From positions 496,001 through 560,000 of the forward strand of contig JAZAYU010000128.1 in assembly GCA_038501625.1 (NCBI GenBank): DNA of 64,000 nucleotides. Reading direction: 5' to 3'. This stretch comes from Corbicula japonica. Lineage: Eukaryota; Mollusca; Bivalvia; Venerida; Cyrenidae. Within the stretch, counting starts at the first letter, position 1. The number at the start of each line of letters is the position of its first letter. Both the position numbers and the translations under genes were made by a program. Below are positions 1 through 12,800 of the stretch, piece after piece. A model generated the notes under the pieces. It worked only from the letters and a program-made list of their open reading frames with translations, searched no databases and was not told the origin of the DNA.

Positions 1-1184
1 GTCAGCTAGATGGTTCTAGTTTTAATTACTTTCAATAATAGTTAGAAATCAGTAATTTTCTTAAAGGTAAATAAATCCCAACTTTCCTGTATGTTTTAAA
101 TAGATGAAATAATTTTGTTTACTGAACATTGAATATTGGGAATTAAACATTGAGGTCTATTGGTATTAGATTTACCAAAATTTGGTTCAACCTCCATTGC
201 CGAAGTAAATATTGAAATACAAAACTGAGTACTTAAATCAGTGTTCCATCACAAAAGCATACATAGTCTGGAAGTTACTACGGAATTCATTTAGGGCCAT
301 CACCATTTTCGACTATGACGCTGAACGCGAAATTACAAATTACGATGACAAAAAAAAACGCGAAAAACGATGGTGATAATGCGAAATAATCTCACGTTTT
401 CGCCATCCTATCTTTCGCTTCGTAATTGTAATTTTTTTAATTCATGTTTCCTCATATTCGTCTTCGTATCTCCTTGTTTTCGCCTTCCGGAGCATACTAT
501 AAAGCTCTTTTACGTTCAAAATGTCGGATCCAGTGTTTTTTATCCTCAATTTTTGTAACGGATAGTGTTTATTTCACAATCCTTATTCCTAGAATTAGTT
601 TTGCAATGTACAGCTTATAAGCCGCCAATCGGTCTACAATTTGAATATTTACTGATGAATCAAGGTTGAATTCATATTTACCGAAATTAAGAATTCTATG
701 ACATAGGTCGGACAATAAAATGAACATTGAAAAAAAAACTGCTGGTCTATAGCTTTGAAAACACGCATGTGAGTTCCGAGTATATTGTTTATATAGTTGT
801 CGTAAAGAATATTTAATTGTGTGAGATATATCTTATGTAAAGTAATGCAGAACTTTGGCCGATATTAACGTACTCGTCAGGTAAAAATGACTCAAATTTT
901 CATTGCGACATTTATGCCTAATTTTATCAATACTGACACAAAATATTGGTTCATCTTAAAGTAATATTAAATATGTGTATGTGGTAGCTTCCCAAATCAA
1001 TTAATGTGAAATTTCACTCAAATTTGAAGTATGGTTATTGATACATTTCGGATAAACCGCAAAAAGTGACAGAATTAAAATACTCAGCCATAACATTATC
1101 CAATGCGTACGCGGAAAGGTGGCCCGAGATGTGGGGGGCTGAGATGGATTGGGTTCTGGAGAGTTGTCACCCCCTGCAGTTCAG

Positions 1185-1395
1185 TAAATTTTATAATAGA
1201 TGAAAGGGGAACTTTGAAAGCCACCGAACACGACAAATATGAAAATAGTGCAGACTCGGTTTTGATTGACCATGTTCATGGGCAGTAATGGAAATGCATA
1301 TTACTGCCCGCACCGCCTAGCCCCGGGTAGAGCGCAACTCAGTATTTACACCAATAAACAGTAAAATTTTGATCCATCCCAAACGATGGTATGCA
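1185..1395 (+). repeat. Interspersed repeat family R2, copy 1
   Basis: Contains AACACGACAAATATG, then a hairpin GGGCAGTAAT ... ATTACTGCCC (1280-1309), then CCGCCTAGCCC and ATCCATCCCAAACGATGG. Related copies are at 22.3 and 32.3 kb. The frame at 1103-1288 belongs to this repeat. Confidence 0.65.
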
Positions 1396-1894
1396 TATGA
1401 CGGTGAACATGGAACCTTCAATGCGGTATTTTCAGATTTATTTTAATATCATTCCATGTTCAGCGGCGTATGATCCCCAGATAAAAGAAAGGGTTTGAGA
1501 AAACAATGGGCGGAACTAAACAAAACAGAATTTTGACAGGGGATCTGAGAATATAAATCCTGCATATCACAGACACCGCCAAAGGCAAAATTTATAAAGC
1601 AGGAAGTATATCCTTGGGGTGATTCAACAATATCCGAATCTATATTGGCTGGGATATTGAAACCACCCATATAAAAACTGGCCGTTTGTGTATGTTTCTT
1701 TTTCCGGGGCGCATAGGGGCAGTCTTATTAGGTTGTACAATTTTAAGCCGTATAATGTCTTGTGCGTTGTTAAATATTGACATCTGAGTGACATGTCATA
1801 TTCGTCTACTGGATTTGACAGTCAAACCTAAATGTAAATGACATATACGTTGTGATATAAAATAAATAGAATTGAAAATTATAGCAAAATCAGA

Positions 1895-2400
1895 TACATC
1901 ATCATCATCGTGTGACAAAAGACATATGTCCATCATCACCAATATCATCATAGGGAGAACCAGCACTCAGACCATTATCATCATCATCGTTATTATCATC
2001 AATAACACGGAAAATATAAATGTGCTTATCACCATTATCAACAACAATTCTTTTTTCAATTATTAAGAAGACCCGGCATTGTCATAGGGAGAATCACCAT
2101 GATCACCATCATCATCATTATCATCATGTCATAAATCACGTTATGTTAAATTGTTGCACGAATACATAAAACTAAACTTGTATTTTATCTGGTGTTTTGT
2201 CCTATGAAAGATAGAATGTAAAATCATTATGTGATGATGATGACAATCGTGATGCACATTGTAATGATGATGATAAAAGTGGCAGTGGTAATCGCGTGCT
2301 GGTGTAATGATGTGAGGTCGTTATTTAAAGATAGATGTGTTAATGATGATGATGATGATGACGATAGTGATGATGGTGTTGATGATGATAATTAAGATAA
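1895..2400. repeat. ATC/GAT-rich low-complexity block
   Basis: Many short ATC runs (1895-2130), then GAT runs (2230-2400), that is, opposite strands of the same trinucleotide. Frames here are low complexity. Confidence 0.85.
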
Positions 2401-2681
2401 TGGTGATTATGAAGATCATTATATCCGCCATAAATTTATGTCATAAATAAGGTGTTCAATAAAATATAATTGTTAAAAAATAAGTTTTCTGTCAAAACTT
2501 ATGACAAAAGTAATTTATTCGTTTCCAGGTTCGTTTTTCTTTTTCCGCCTTTTCTGTGTTATAAATTCATTTTAGTTTGCAAATACAAACTAAAGCCAAA
2601 CGAATATACAAAATAATGTACCACATTTTAAGTATCATATGTTTTATTCCGCTAATATCACTTTTATACATATTCTGTTAG

Positions 2682-2880
2682 GTTTTTCACTCATATTTCA
2701 TAGCGGATCTTCATGCACAGTGTATAGAAGAAGTTGAAACAAAACGTTTGCATTCATTTTTTGAGTTAATGAAAAGTTTTATCTGCAACATGGGTTATAG
2801 TTTTGACAAAGTGAAACTGAACTTGAGCGGCGCGTGGCTGAGGGTGGTGGTATTCCAGCGCAAATTGCTTAAATTTACTG
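2682..2880 (+). CDS. Probable internal exon of an unrecognised gene
   Basis: An open stretch from acceptor ATTCTGTTAG (or CATGCACAG at 2720) to a strong donor ACTG|GTAAGG. The 199-base form runs phase 0 to 1. It encodes ADLHAQCIEEVETKRLHSFF, then ELMKSFICNMGYSFDKVKLN, then LSGAWLRVVVFQ. The composition is protein-like: mixed charged and hydrophobic, not low complexity. No family is recognised. It joins in frame to 4120-4307. Confidence 0.5.
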
Positions 2881-2929
2881 GTAAGGCTATATATTTGCTG
2901 TGTATTTACATGTATGATGTCTCTAGATT

Positions 2930-3305
2930 AGTTTTCACAAAAAGCAGATTTCAAGACATTGACTCAATAGCTTAGTTAGATATGAAGCTTTGCTGGGAGT
3001 CTATGGGAAATGAATTGCTGTAGTCTAACCTAAATTCACCAACTATTCAGCCAATGAAGTGCTGCAAATCAAACCTTTGAACAATGAATATAATGACACC
3101 GACAGCTTAAATAGTTTTAACAAAAAAGCAGATTTAAAGGCGTTGGCTCGATAGCTCATTTGGAATAGGATATTTGAACCTTTACTAGGAGTCTACGGGA
3201 GTTAAATTACTGTAGTCAAACCTAAATTCACAACTGAACATACACCAACTGCTATTTAGCCAAGAAATTGTTACAAATCTGACCTTTGAACAATTAATGA
3301 AGAAT
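2930..3305. repeat. Diverged tandem duplication, about 183-bp period
   Basis: AAAAAGCAGATTTCAAG ... GGGAGTCTATGGG ... AACCTTTGAACAAT is repeated from 3113 as AAAAAAGCAGATTTAAAG ... AGGAGTCTACGGG ... GACCTTTGAACAAT. Confidence 0.7.
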
Positions 3306-3521
3306 TACAGGTTGAACTATTGGCAAATCTAGTAAGGGTAAGGATTAATAATCAAAATACGATCTTAAGTAGAATGTGATACAAAAAATAATTTATTGTC
3401 ACTTTTAATAACGTTTAAATCACGATTAGAACGAACTGAGAAAAATATTATTTCATTCACTTTTAACACAATAGAAAATCTTCATCATGTATTCCAACGT
3501 ATTTCTAAACTATTAGATGCC

Positions 3522-3524
<3 letters not shown>

Positions 3525-3564
<40 letters not shown>
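3525..3564. repeat. GA dinucleotide microsatellite
   Basis: Twenty uninterrupted GA units. Confidence 0.95.
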
Positions 3565-3566
<2 letters not shown>

Positions 3567-4119
3567 TAGATTACATGGCTTATCAGATACAGGCAATTTA
3601 TTCTCTTTTTACATTAACCGATTCGATACAGATATTGGAAATTACACAAAATGAACTTTGTTTGACCTAAGAATAGCCAGCTTCTAGACTTGCTCCCGTC
3701 CCTATATTTTGTTTTATTTCCTCCGTCATCCAAAAATATATCAAGAAAATTTACCCTGCAATTCGTTTTTCTGTTTTTACATTTTCCATAGCTCCCAAAA
3801 CTGCGACAGAAATCAGAATTAGAAACTAAGAACTATAAAATAATAAAACAAAATAAATCTAAAAATACTAAAACAAGTAACTAAAATAGAACCATCTAGC
3901 CGTCTGCCAGGCTAGCCTACTACCCTCAAACTAAATGTTCTGTGATTGTGTTGTAAATGCAAGAAAAGTAGTCACGTGATGGAAGTGTGTTCAAACTTTC
4001 TGGAATTGCAGAAATTAAGCTGAAGTGGGTTATTATTGCAAATCACTTACCGTAAGAAGTTATTGAGCGAAAAAATTATTACATTTTGAATCTAAGCAGA
4101 GGCTTCTCAAGACTTGTAG

Positions 4120-4307
4120 GCTGTTTAGATGACTGTCTTTATAACAAGACAATTATTCAAAATATGAAAGCGAGTCATGTTGTTAAGTTCGGAGTTGAAA
4201 CACTAAGTCTTTGTGAATATCATGTTCAGTTATCGAAGTTCGGATATAATTTTTCAGATGATAAAGATTTGGTTTGTCGCAAATTTGTGGATGGTATCTC
4301 TCAAATG
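4120..4307 (+). CDS. Probable internal exon of the same unrecognised gene
   Basis: 188 bases from acceptor AAGACTTGTAG to donor CAAATG|GTAAGC, phase 1 to 0, compatible with the exon ending at 2880. It encodes CLDDCLYNKTIIQNMKASHV, then a stretch with LCEYHVQLSKFGYNFSDD and CRKFVDGISQM. No domain is recognised and no continuation was found downstream. It is on the opposite strand to the IgGFc gene, whose 3' end should lie to its right. Confidence 0.5.
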
Positions 4308-5626
4308 GTAAGCTTTATATTTTTATAACAATAACATTAAATTTGTATTATGTTTGTTATCTTTTCCAAAAATCTCATTTACTTTTGATTGTTTTGAAAG
4401 CGCAGTCTTAAAGCCGCCAGCGTTATCAATCGTCAAAATTTGTAATAACTTAATATTCTAAAATATCTTTATTAGTTCTGGTCACATGTATGTTTCTTAT
4501 TACGTATTATACTGAAAACATACTATATTTGTGATGTTTAAAACTCAGACTTACTAGGTTTATAAACTTTTGTTAACACAAAAAAATCGAGATTGAAGAA
4601 AAATGGGCCCGCTGACCAATGCTTATATGATTGGAGAACATGTTCCTTTATTTCCGTCATTTTCATATTCGTTAAGTGATTTGCTTGTTATTTGCTTGTG
4701 ATATGCTGTTATTTTGTGTTGAAATATATATTTACGTTTTAGATATGAGAATGTAGAACACAAACATAAGTTGAAGCATATACAGATCAGGTCAACTTTT
4801 CGTATAAACGCTGATAGGTAAGTATTCCGCTAACATTTATATTTTATCAGTAATAAAGATGTTCTTTTGTTTATAATCGTTTAATGTGTATCGCTGTAAA
4901 CAATTGGGTTGTTTACAGTATGCATTTATTTTAAAAGGTAAATAATGAGCTTAAAATTCTTGAAAGTATTATGTTTCAATGACGGGTAAGGGCCTTTATA
5001 ATAAATCATAAATCATTTTTAAAAAGCGCGAGGTAAAGGTCTCTGATATGTTCTTTAAGAGCGAGTAATTTTCCAACACATTCGTAGACGTTGAAGTATT
5101 CTTTAGATAGAACCCGTTCCTCCAACAGTCATTACAATTCTTGTACCTATTACTATTTAAAGAGTTGAAACTTGATATTTTAAAGAAGTGATAGCACGCA
5201 TATTCATAGAACAATTATTAATGATCATAAACACAGTCTCATATATTTTGAAGTCACACTATGTCTTAGATATGTTTGTTAATATATGTTTTTTATAAAC
5301 TTTATTTATCTTTTAGAATATGGTAGATGGTTAACAGATTAAGAAAGTGAAATTAAATATTATAACATAAGTAAAACCATATTAATTTAATAGGACATTT
5401 CTTTTGAAAAATCTTACTTGTCGCCAGGCTAGCCATTTAATTTTTTGCAACATATAACATGTCGTTTTCTTCGGATTCTAATGATGATTGCTTGATTATT
5501 GCAATGCAACAACATTTATAAAAATGTGCAGTTAAGTTCTCTTTATCTATTTGATGCCGACAACTGATTTATAGCTAACACCCAGATTTAAATTCTGCAA
5601 GCTACCCTAATTGTGGATTATGTATA

Positions 5627-5723
5627 GGTTATAGTTCAGAATGTGAAAATTTAACAAATTAAATTCGACCGAACGAAGTTAGGGAGAATTTAATGTTAAA
5701 TTTTCTAATTCTGAACTATAACC
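5627..5723. repeat. Short hairpin element
   Basis: GGTTATAGTTCAGAAT at 5627 pairs with ATTCTGAACTATAACC ending at 5723, and an AAAATTTAACA stretch also pairs further in. Stem of about 30 bp, non-coding. Confidence 0.7.
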
Positions 5724-8020
5724 TTCTTACAGTTCAACTGACCCATTAATTTGCCATTATCAACAAGTTGTTAGAAAAGATCTATTGATTCTCAGGGAAA
5801 CTCATCCTGTTTTGGATCATTATTTTCTAATTTGTATGGCACTGTAATAAATGAATCAGTGTTATGTCTGCAGGCTTTGTGATTCTAAACAAAAGACCCC
5901 TGTTGAATTCCCAAACCTACCCTGACAAGAAAATTCAAAGCTCATTCAGGCTTCATTTTTTTTGTAAACATGGATTTCCGTTTAACAGATGATGCATTAT
6001 TCTTAAACATATTCTTAGATTTGTCAGAAACTGCAGAATTAAGTGCAACTCAACTGTAAGCAGTAAGCACATAAGATTTGTGTAAATCATAAAACTACAT
6101 TGAAAACGGATGTTTAGAATTATTTATTAATGATTTATTATGATAATATATTGAAAGTACTTTTTTGTAAAAAGATATTATATACAACATTAAACTAACA
6201 TTAAACTTCCTAAAAACATGCTTAATTTGATCGTATTCTGAAAACAAGTGGGTAATTGAGATATTAATTAATATTTTTACTGTATTCGTCAAACATAACA
6301 ATACGAGATTGTACACTTATCCGTAAAACTCTTCAATTAGAATTTCGAACTTCCAACTTGAAGACGCTTAGCATATACATGTAACACAATGATGGGTTTT
6401 AGCATAAAATGCACTATGAAAAAATAAAGGTTTTTGTCTGCTCCTCCTCTGCACTCTTCCTTAATAAATCGTGGTTAAAAGAATTGTACAATATCTTGAA
6501 TGAAAACATGCTGGTTGTTTGAAATTAAGAGAACGTTTAGAAAGTACAGTAAGCTTAATTTGTTAAAACGTTGTTTGTTTTGTATTTTTTCTCATTTTAT
6601 ATTTATTCTCTAAGTTACAATTCTTATACACATATCAATCTGTTTAGAGCAAAACGATTTACCTTGATTAATATTACTCAATTCAGTAGCTATTACCGGT
6701 CTCCTGATGGTCAGATAAGAAAGCATAGCTTTTATTTGTTTATCTATTTAGAACTCATTGATCATTTTTTGTGTGTGAAATTAAGGTTAGAATATAACAC
6801 ATTGTGTTGATAACGCGCGCTGCTCTATCATCTGACTGTGTAATCGTTTTACACCATAATTTTGTTGCAAGTTGCTATATACTAACGCTATATCTACCTT
6901 TCTATTAAATGATTCGCAAGTCTGCGTTTATTTTACTATAACATTATATAATCATGTACCCGAAATATGTGTTTTCTTGAGGAGGGCTTTCCCGTTTCTG
7001 GGAATCTCATCTTAGAAAAGATATGCCACTTTCTGGCAGTTTTTACATTTTACTTAAAAAACACTTATGGAACACAACCGAAAATATAAAGATTTAAACA
7101 TTACTAGTTTGTTTCAACAGATTATAGGCATTGATCATGTGTTCTTTTTCTTTTTATATGTCGCAATTCTAAAGACCGTAAATATCGGTCTTAACTGATT
7201 TTTCTGAATTAAGTAGATATCAATCTTGAAAAAAAACCTCTGGTTTTGGTGCTGATCGTTATTTAGTTACACATGTTTAACCATTTATTCTGTCAACCGT
7301 GAGGTATGTGCACAATAGCACCTTGTTGTAAACACACCCAGCGGAAAAATTATTTAACACAGACCATTTCAAGGCGAAAATCCATTAGATTCTCTTGATT
7401 TTGCTCACTTTATAGGTTATATATTACTTGCATTTCTAAACTTTTTTTTCTGTGGCTATTTGAATTTTATCTATTGCTAACTGTCATGTCTTTTTATATT
7501 TAATATTAGGTACATGAGTGATCACTACTGAACCTGGAATCACGGAATAGTTAAAACAATACAAGCAGATGTGAAAGAGAAAATGTTATTGGTATCACCG
7601 TTCATGCTGTGAAATGGTCGCTATAATTTTCCCGGAGTCTACACCTATGATTTCTAGATTTCGGATTTTACAGTGTTTAAACATGGAAAAGACAAAGTGC
7701 CAACTAACCAACGCTATATATTATAATACATAAGTATATTAAAACAAGATTTAAGTTATCAGTGAGTTGTTCGAAAAAGCGAATCATAAACGGTTCAAGT
7801 GTTTATGACATTTAAAGACATTTCAGTAGCTGTGTGTTCATAATAAAATACCCAATCTGGAGTAAGTCCGAGTAACTGTTCACCTGATTTTTAAAGTAAA
7901 ATCTTGAGAAATAATAAAATAAAAACATAATATTGTTAAAGAATATAAATTTAAAGCGGCTTTGAAAAGATGATATTAAATTGCTTAATGTTACACGAAT
8001 AAGATTTTAAATCATTCTGG

Positions 8021-8217
<197 letters not shown>

Positions 8218-8790
8218 TGAAAAGTACTGAATAAAATGTTGTTAATTAAAATTAATATACAATTTTACTAGCTAATTTTATATTGTTCTTGGGGACTTGA
8301 TTTGATTAAGATACATGTATGATACATTTACTGAATTACTGATATGATCCGGAGTTTGATAAGCGAAAAATATAATATATATTATGTCTTTCTTGAATAT
8401 GTATGATCATCAGCAAAACACATTAATCACAGTATTTTTGCAAAGGATTAAAACCGGTAAAATAAATAATGTTTTCTATAAATGCTATTAGTTTTTTTCA
8501 AGATTTGTTCACTCAGTATTTTAGCTTTTTTACAAATATGTTGACGGAAAATATGCATCACCTTGATGTTCACTCCCCATCTTTAAAAATTAAAAAACAA
8601 AACAAATATATACTTATTTTTTATATAAAAGATTCGGTTGTTTTTGAAATCAGACTTATTATATTTTAAAAATTAAACGTCTTAACAATATTGTGAAAAC
8701 ATTGATAACCAGCCGATGCCCATTGAATATTTTTGCCAACTGCCGATTCTCATATAATCGTTAACAAATATGTGTTATGTTTTGAAATCT

Positions 8791-9250
8791 GACAGACGGT
8801 AGATTCAGTAACAGCGAACAGAGATGTTAACAAATTATTGTTAACCTATTTTCTTTCTCCATCTTTGTCAAGGAGAAAAGTATAAGCTTTAACAAAGATT
8901 TGTTAAACTCCCATGACTGACGGTAGATTCAGTAACAGCGAACAGAGATGTTAACAAATTATTGTTAACAGTTCGGCCGATTTTCTTTCCACATCTCTGT
9001 CACGTGCAGAGAATAGTATAAACTTTAACAAAGATTTGTTAAACTCCTACGACTGACAGTAGATTCAGTAACAGCGAACAGAGATCTTAACAAATTATTG
9101 TTAACATTGCGGCCGATTTTCTTGCCACACCTCAGTTAAGTGACGGGAATAGTTTAACAAAGATTTGTTAAACCCCGATGTTCAAGTGAAATAGTGACAT
9201 AGTGTATGCAGTTATTTAGTACAAGCTTTAACAAATATTTGTTAAAGACG
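8791..9250. repeat. Tandem repeat of about 125-135 bp carrying paired dyads
   Basis: Three copies (AGATTCAGTAACAGCGAACA at 8801, 8925 and 9061) plus a partial fourth near 9225. Each copy holds two dyads, TTAACAAATTATTGTTAA and TTTAACAAAGATTTGTTAAA. It begins about 130 bases past the donor of the 9377-9477 exon, inside the IgGFc gene's intron. Confidence 0.8.
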
Positions 9251-9376
9251 CTATTTCTTGAAACTTTGTTGAAATAAAAAAAAAACTCAAAAAGTTGTAG
9301 AAACTTACAACTTGATCACGTGGAAATGATCAAACACAATTGGAAGCTGTTTACCTTGTAAAATTGTAAAACTTAC

Positions 9377-9477
9377 CTGGTTTGAACGACACATCTGGAC
9401 AGTTTGGCAGATTTCAGAACCGCCATGGTGTTCGCAGTCAAAGCAGATTGGTCCTCTGTTCTCAGAGTTTGGAAGTC
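9377..9477 (-). CDS. Three-finger module 2, first exon
   Basis: 101 bases, acceptor CATGTTTAAG, donor ACCAG|GTAAGT, phase 1 to 0. It encodes LPNSENRGPICFDCEHH, then GGSEICQTVQMCRSNQ. It has the same four-cysteine layout as 12660-12748 with about 30% identity. A longer open frame here (from 9576) is in a different reading frame and is misleading. The middle and last exons of this module should lie to the left but were not identified. Confidence 0.78.
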
Positions 9478-9822
9478 CTTAAACATGAAATGACCGATAA
9501 TCATGAACAGCTCATTCAAAAATCGAATTTTACGTGGTAATGAAAAATCAAGGACTGATTTTTGGTAAAATGGCATTAAAAGTGTGTACAGAAAACAATT
9601 GACCAGTGATAATCACAATAATATTAGATCTAGCTTCAACAAAATTTTGCGCTAACGGTCTTTTCTAATTCTTTTAAGGCCTTTTGAAAGTGTCTTATAC
9701 ATCAAAACTTAACAATAGTAAACAAGACACGATAAACTTAAAAAGGTGAAATATGCATATCAGGAATTGCCACATTTAGAAAAAAAAACAGCCTCGCTAA
9801 ACAGTCAAGAAGAAGAAGAAGA

Positions 9823-9882
<60 letters not shown>

Positions 9883-12800
9883 ATGGTTAATAAAATATCA
9901 GTTTAAAAATAGACACCACAAACATTAAACAAAAATGAGAACCCGAGGGGCTACCGCCTTGGAACGGTCAGTGGAAAAATTAAATTGCAAAAAGCTAATA
10001 GCATTGCCAAGCCAAAGGGCGGGAACTCAATGATCTTACCGAGACCAGAGCTCCTGGAGTAAAATCAGCAAGAACTCGATGACAGCGATAAAAGAAACAA
10101 ATAGAGCTTCTAGGTTCTGTTAAGAAAAGATTTCCCTATAAACCTTCATAAACTCTTAAACCCCTGCCACCGTCGTGCAACCAAAGAGGTTAGCATAATG
10201 ATCAACTGTAGATAGGATAATAACCAGGCCTGCAGAGCGCTGTTGAATATCATGTTGGTAACCTTTCTAAAAGCTGAATAACTAATTAACAACTGACATT
10301 TGAATGCGATAGAGCGTTATGAGAGTTAATATTAGACTATATAGGAATATGTAAACTGCAAAGCAAACAATCATGTAAATCTTGTGGAACTTTTCACAAT
10401 AAATCTCCTTTTGTTTTCATTCAATGACATGACGAATTGAGAAAAGTATGTTATTTCGAGTATGTTTTCCCCAAACCTTCATCTCCGCATCCCACAGAGT
10501 TACAGAAACTTCCGCTACAACACTCCTGACAATCGACCTGGTCACCGTATGTCCGGCAGAGCTGTAAAAACACAACTGTTGAAAATGTATAAATCGTTCT
10601 GCTGCGAAGGTACTTTTTAAATGTTTAAAGTAAAAAGATAAATGGTTTTATTATTAAATGCAAACTAAGCAATTAATAATGTTCAAACAAATTAGAAATA
10701 ATGACATGTATTTGAATTGTGTAATTCATTCGAGACTTTGATAGAATATATGGAGAAAAACATTTTTACTTTAACGATATCGTCTGAAGACATAACCGTT
10801 ATCAAATATAATTCTTTTTTTAAAATGGAGGTTTTCTTTAATTTTGCATAGGTGAAAGGGACAACACAGTTGATATTTTATGTGACATTTTGTTTTCATT
10901 ATTATTTTAATAAAATGTGCTAATACTGCTCTTTTACATTTGGTTTACCGAAATAAAAGTTTATAAACCACTTAACGTAAGCGAACAGACTTGTCGGTTA
11001 CGAATTTCCGACGAATGTCTCGTAAATTTCTCATCTTTTAGGTCGCCTTTAGCTCTCGGATTTTAACTCATCATTGTTTAGGAATGAGTAACACTCAGTT
11101 ATGCAAAACAGTTTTTCCATTATGAAATTATCGCTAACAATTACGGGAATCTTAAAACAAATGTGATGCTCATACCGAACAAAGTAATGGCAATGGTTTA
11201 TCATTCACATATCATATCTTACATGCCATCATAAAACTTATTTATCCTGTGACTGTTTAGTTATGAAAAACGTTCTATACATCAGATAAATACATTTATT
11301 AAATTATTTTACTTGAATAAATTAGTTATCATATAGTCATAATCGTTATACAGTATATACATCTAGCACCGGCACATGTGAATATGTAGAGACAATTTAA
11401 CTTTATCGCCTCTTAAGATAACCTAAATCATAATTATAAGCATTACCTAGGAGGAATTGTTAGGGGCCGAAAATAACTGATGTTCACTTACAGTTTTGTT
11501 CATACAACCAGATCTGTACAACTGGACATTTTCACTTCTGGTATACCGTTGAACAAAGCATTCCTAACATAAAGATAATGCAAAATGAACACTATTTGTG
11601 TGGATAAAATGATTATGGAAAACATTTCTTTCAGAAATAAAATGATAAATAGTAGTCTCATTTAACAGTCAAAATGTATTAGGTATCAACAATGTATATT
11701 TGATCCCGTTTCGTCTAAATGATGAAACGAAAAAAAAAAACAACAAAAAGGCTAGCAGGGCCAAGATATGAACGAAATAATACACAAACATGCGAAATAA
11801 AAATAATACATATAATATGAAAGAACGGGTATTGTGAGCGAGAATAGAGAGTGAGATCGATCAAAAACCATAATAATTACGTACGGTGATAACTCAAACC
11901 ACATTATGATTTTCATGTTCGCTCTCTATAAAATAGTGAAAACATTATAAAAGAGGTTCTCCGAATGTTGTCACATGACCTATCGTCGGTATTCGGATTT
12001 CTTACGAAGTGTTTTCACCCCCCCACCCCCCCCTTCCGTGAAGAGCGAACAAGAGAAACTTTACTGTAGTTGGACAATAAAACTTTGTGCTTCGGCCACA
12101 CTTATTTAACTTGAACTCACACAGAGAGTGTTTAATACAATAGAATTTCGCAAAGCGACCTAGCCATTAACTTGCTGGTTGTTGATTGTGTAATTGAAAC
12201 ATCCTGGTTACCAAATGCGATAATTTCATCAGCTGAAAAGCTTATTGAAGTGTGACCAGAATATGTCCTGGAGACAGAATTAACAATTAAACAGAATAAA
12301 CACAAAAAGTCTTTCAACCAATGTCATAATATATCATCCCTGATAGATGTCGACACAAACCCTTCATAGAAACTGTTCTTGTCATTCGACTACTGTTACC
12401 ACACAATGGTCAGGACATCTAAAACAGAGATCTTATTACATTTTTTTCCAAATTAAGGTTCGTTTTAATGTTAAAGACTATTTATATTATTATTAAAAAG
12501 GGAGTTCATACGGACAATTTATAAATTCGTAGTATTGTATTGTTGATAGTATATGAGTAACCTATAATTCTTTTAAGGTTTGTTCATGTAACATGAAGTG
12601 ATAAACTTGACAGTAAATGTGTTGTTGTTTTTTGTTGTTTTTTTAAAAAAAAGCCTTACATCATTTTCGGTCTGGCATCTAGTCACCTTATCACAGTACT
12701 GCAAATGTGACATATTTTCACAGCTGAAGCACCATGTTCCGTTTCCAGCTACACAACATAATTATATACCGGTAATTATATTAATTTATGGCTTTACCAA

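Noticed and set aside
5970..6055. Short plus frame MDFRLTDDALFLNIF... before GTAAGC
   Set aside because: Protein-like, but no acceptor or partner exon could be matched; left as a note only.
9373..9576. 67-codon minus frame ending at a good donor
   Set aside because: The true exon here uses another frame (ICFDCE...), which matches the cysteine spacing and phase of 12660-12748.
9746..9928. Frame with a long Arg/Glu run
   Set aside because: It is a GA microsatellite inside R1, not a protein.
12120..12320. Minus frame with TYSGHTSISFSADEIIAFG as a possible extra exon of the IgGFc gene
   Set aside because: It has no cysteine pattern, and its splice options do not fit between module 1 first and middle exons, which already join in phase.
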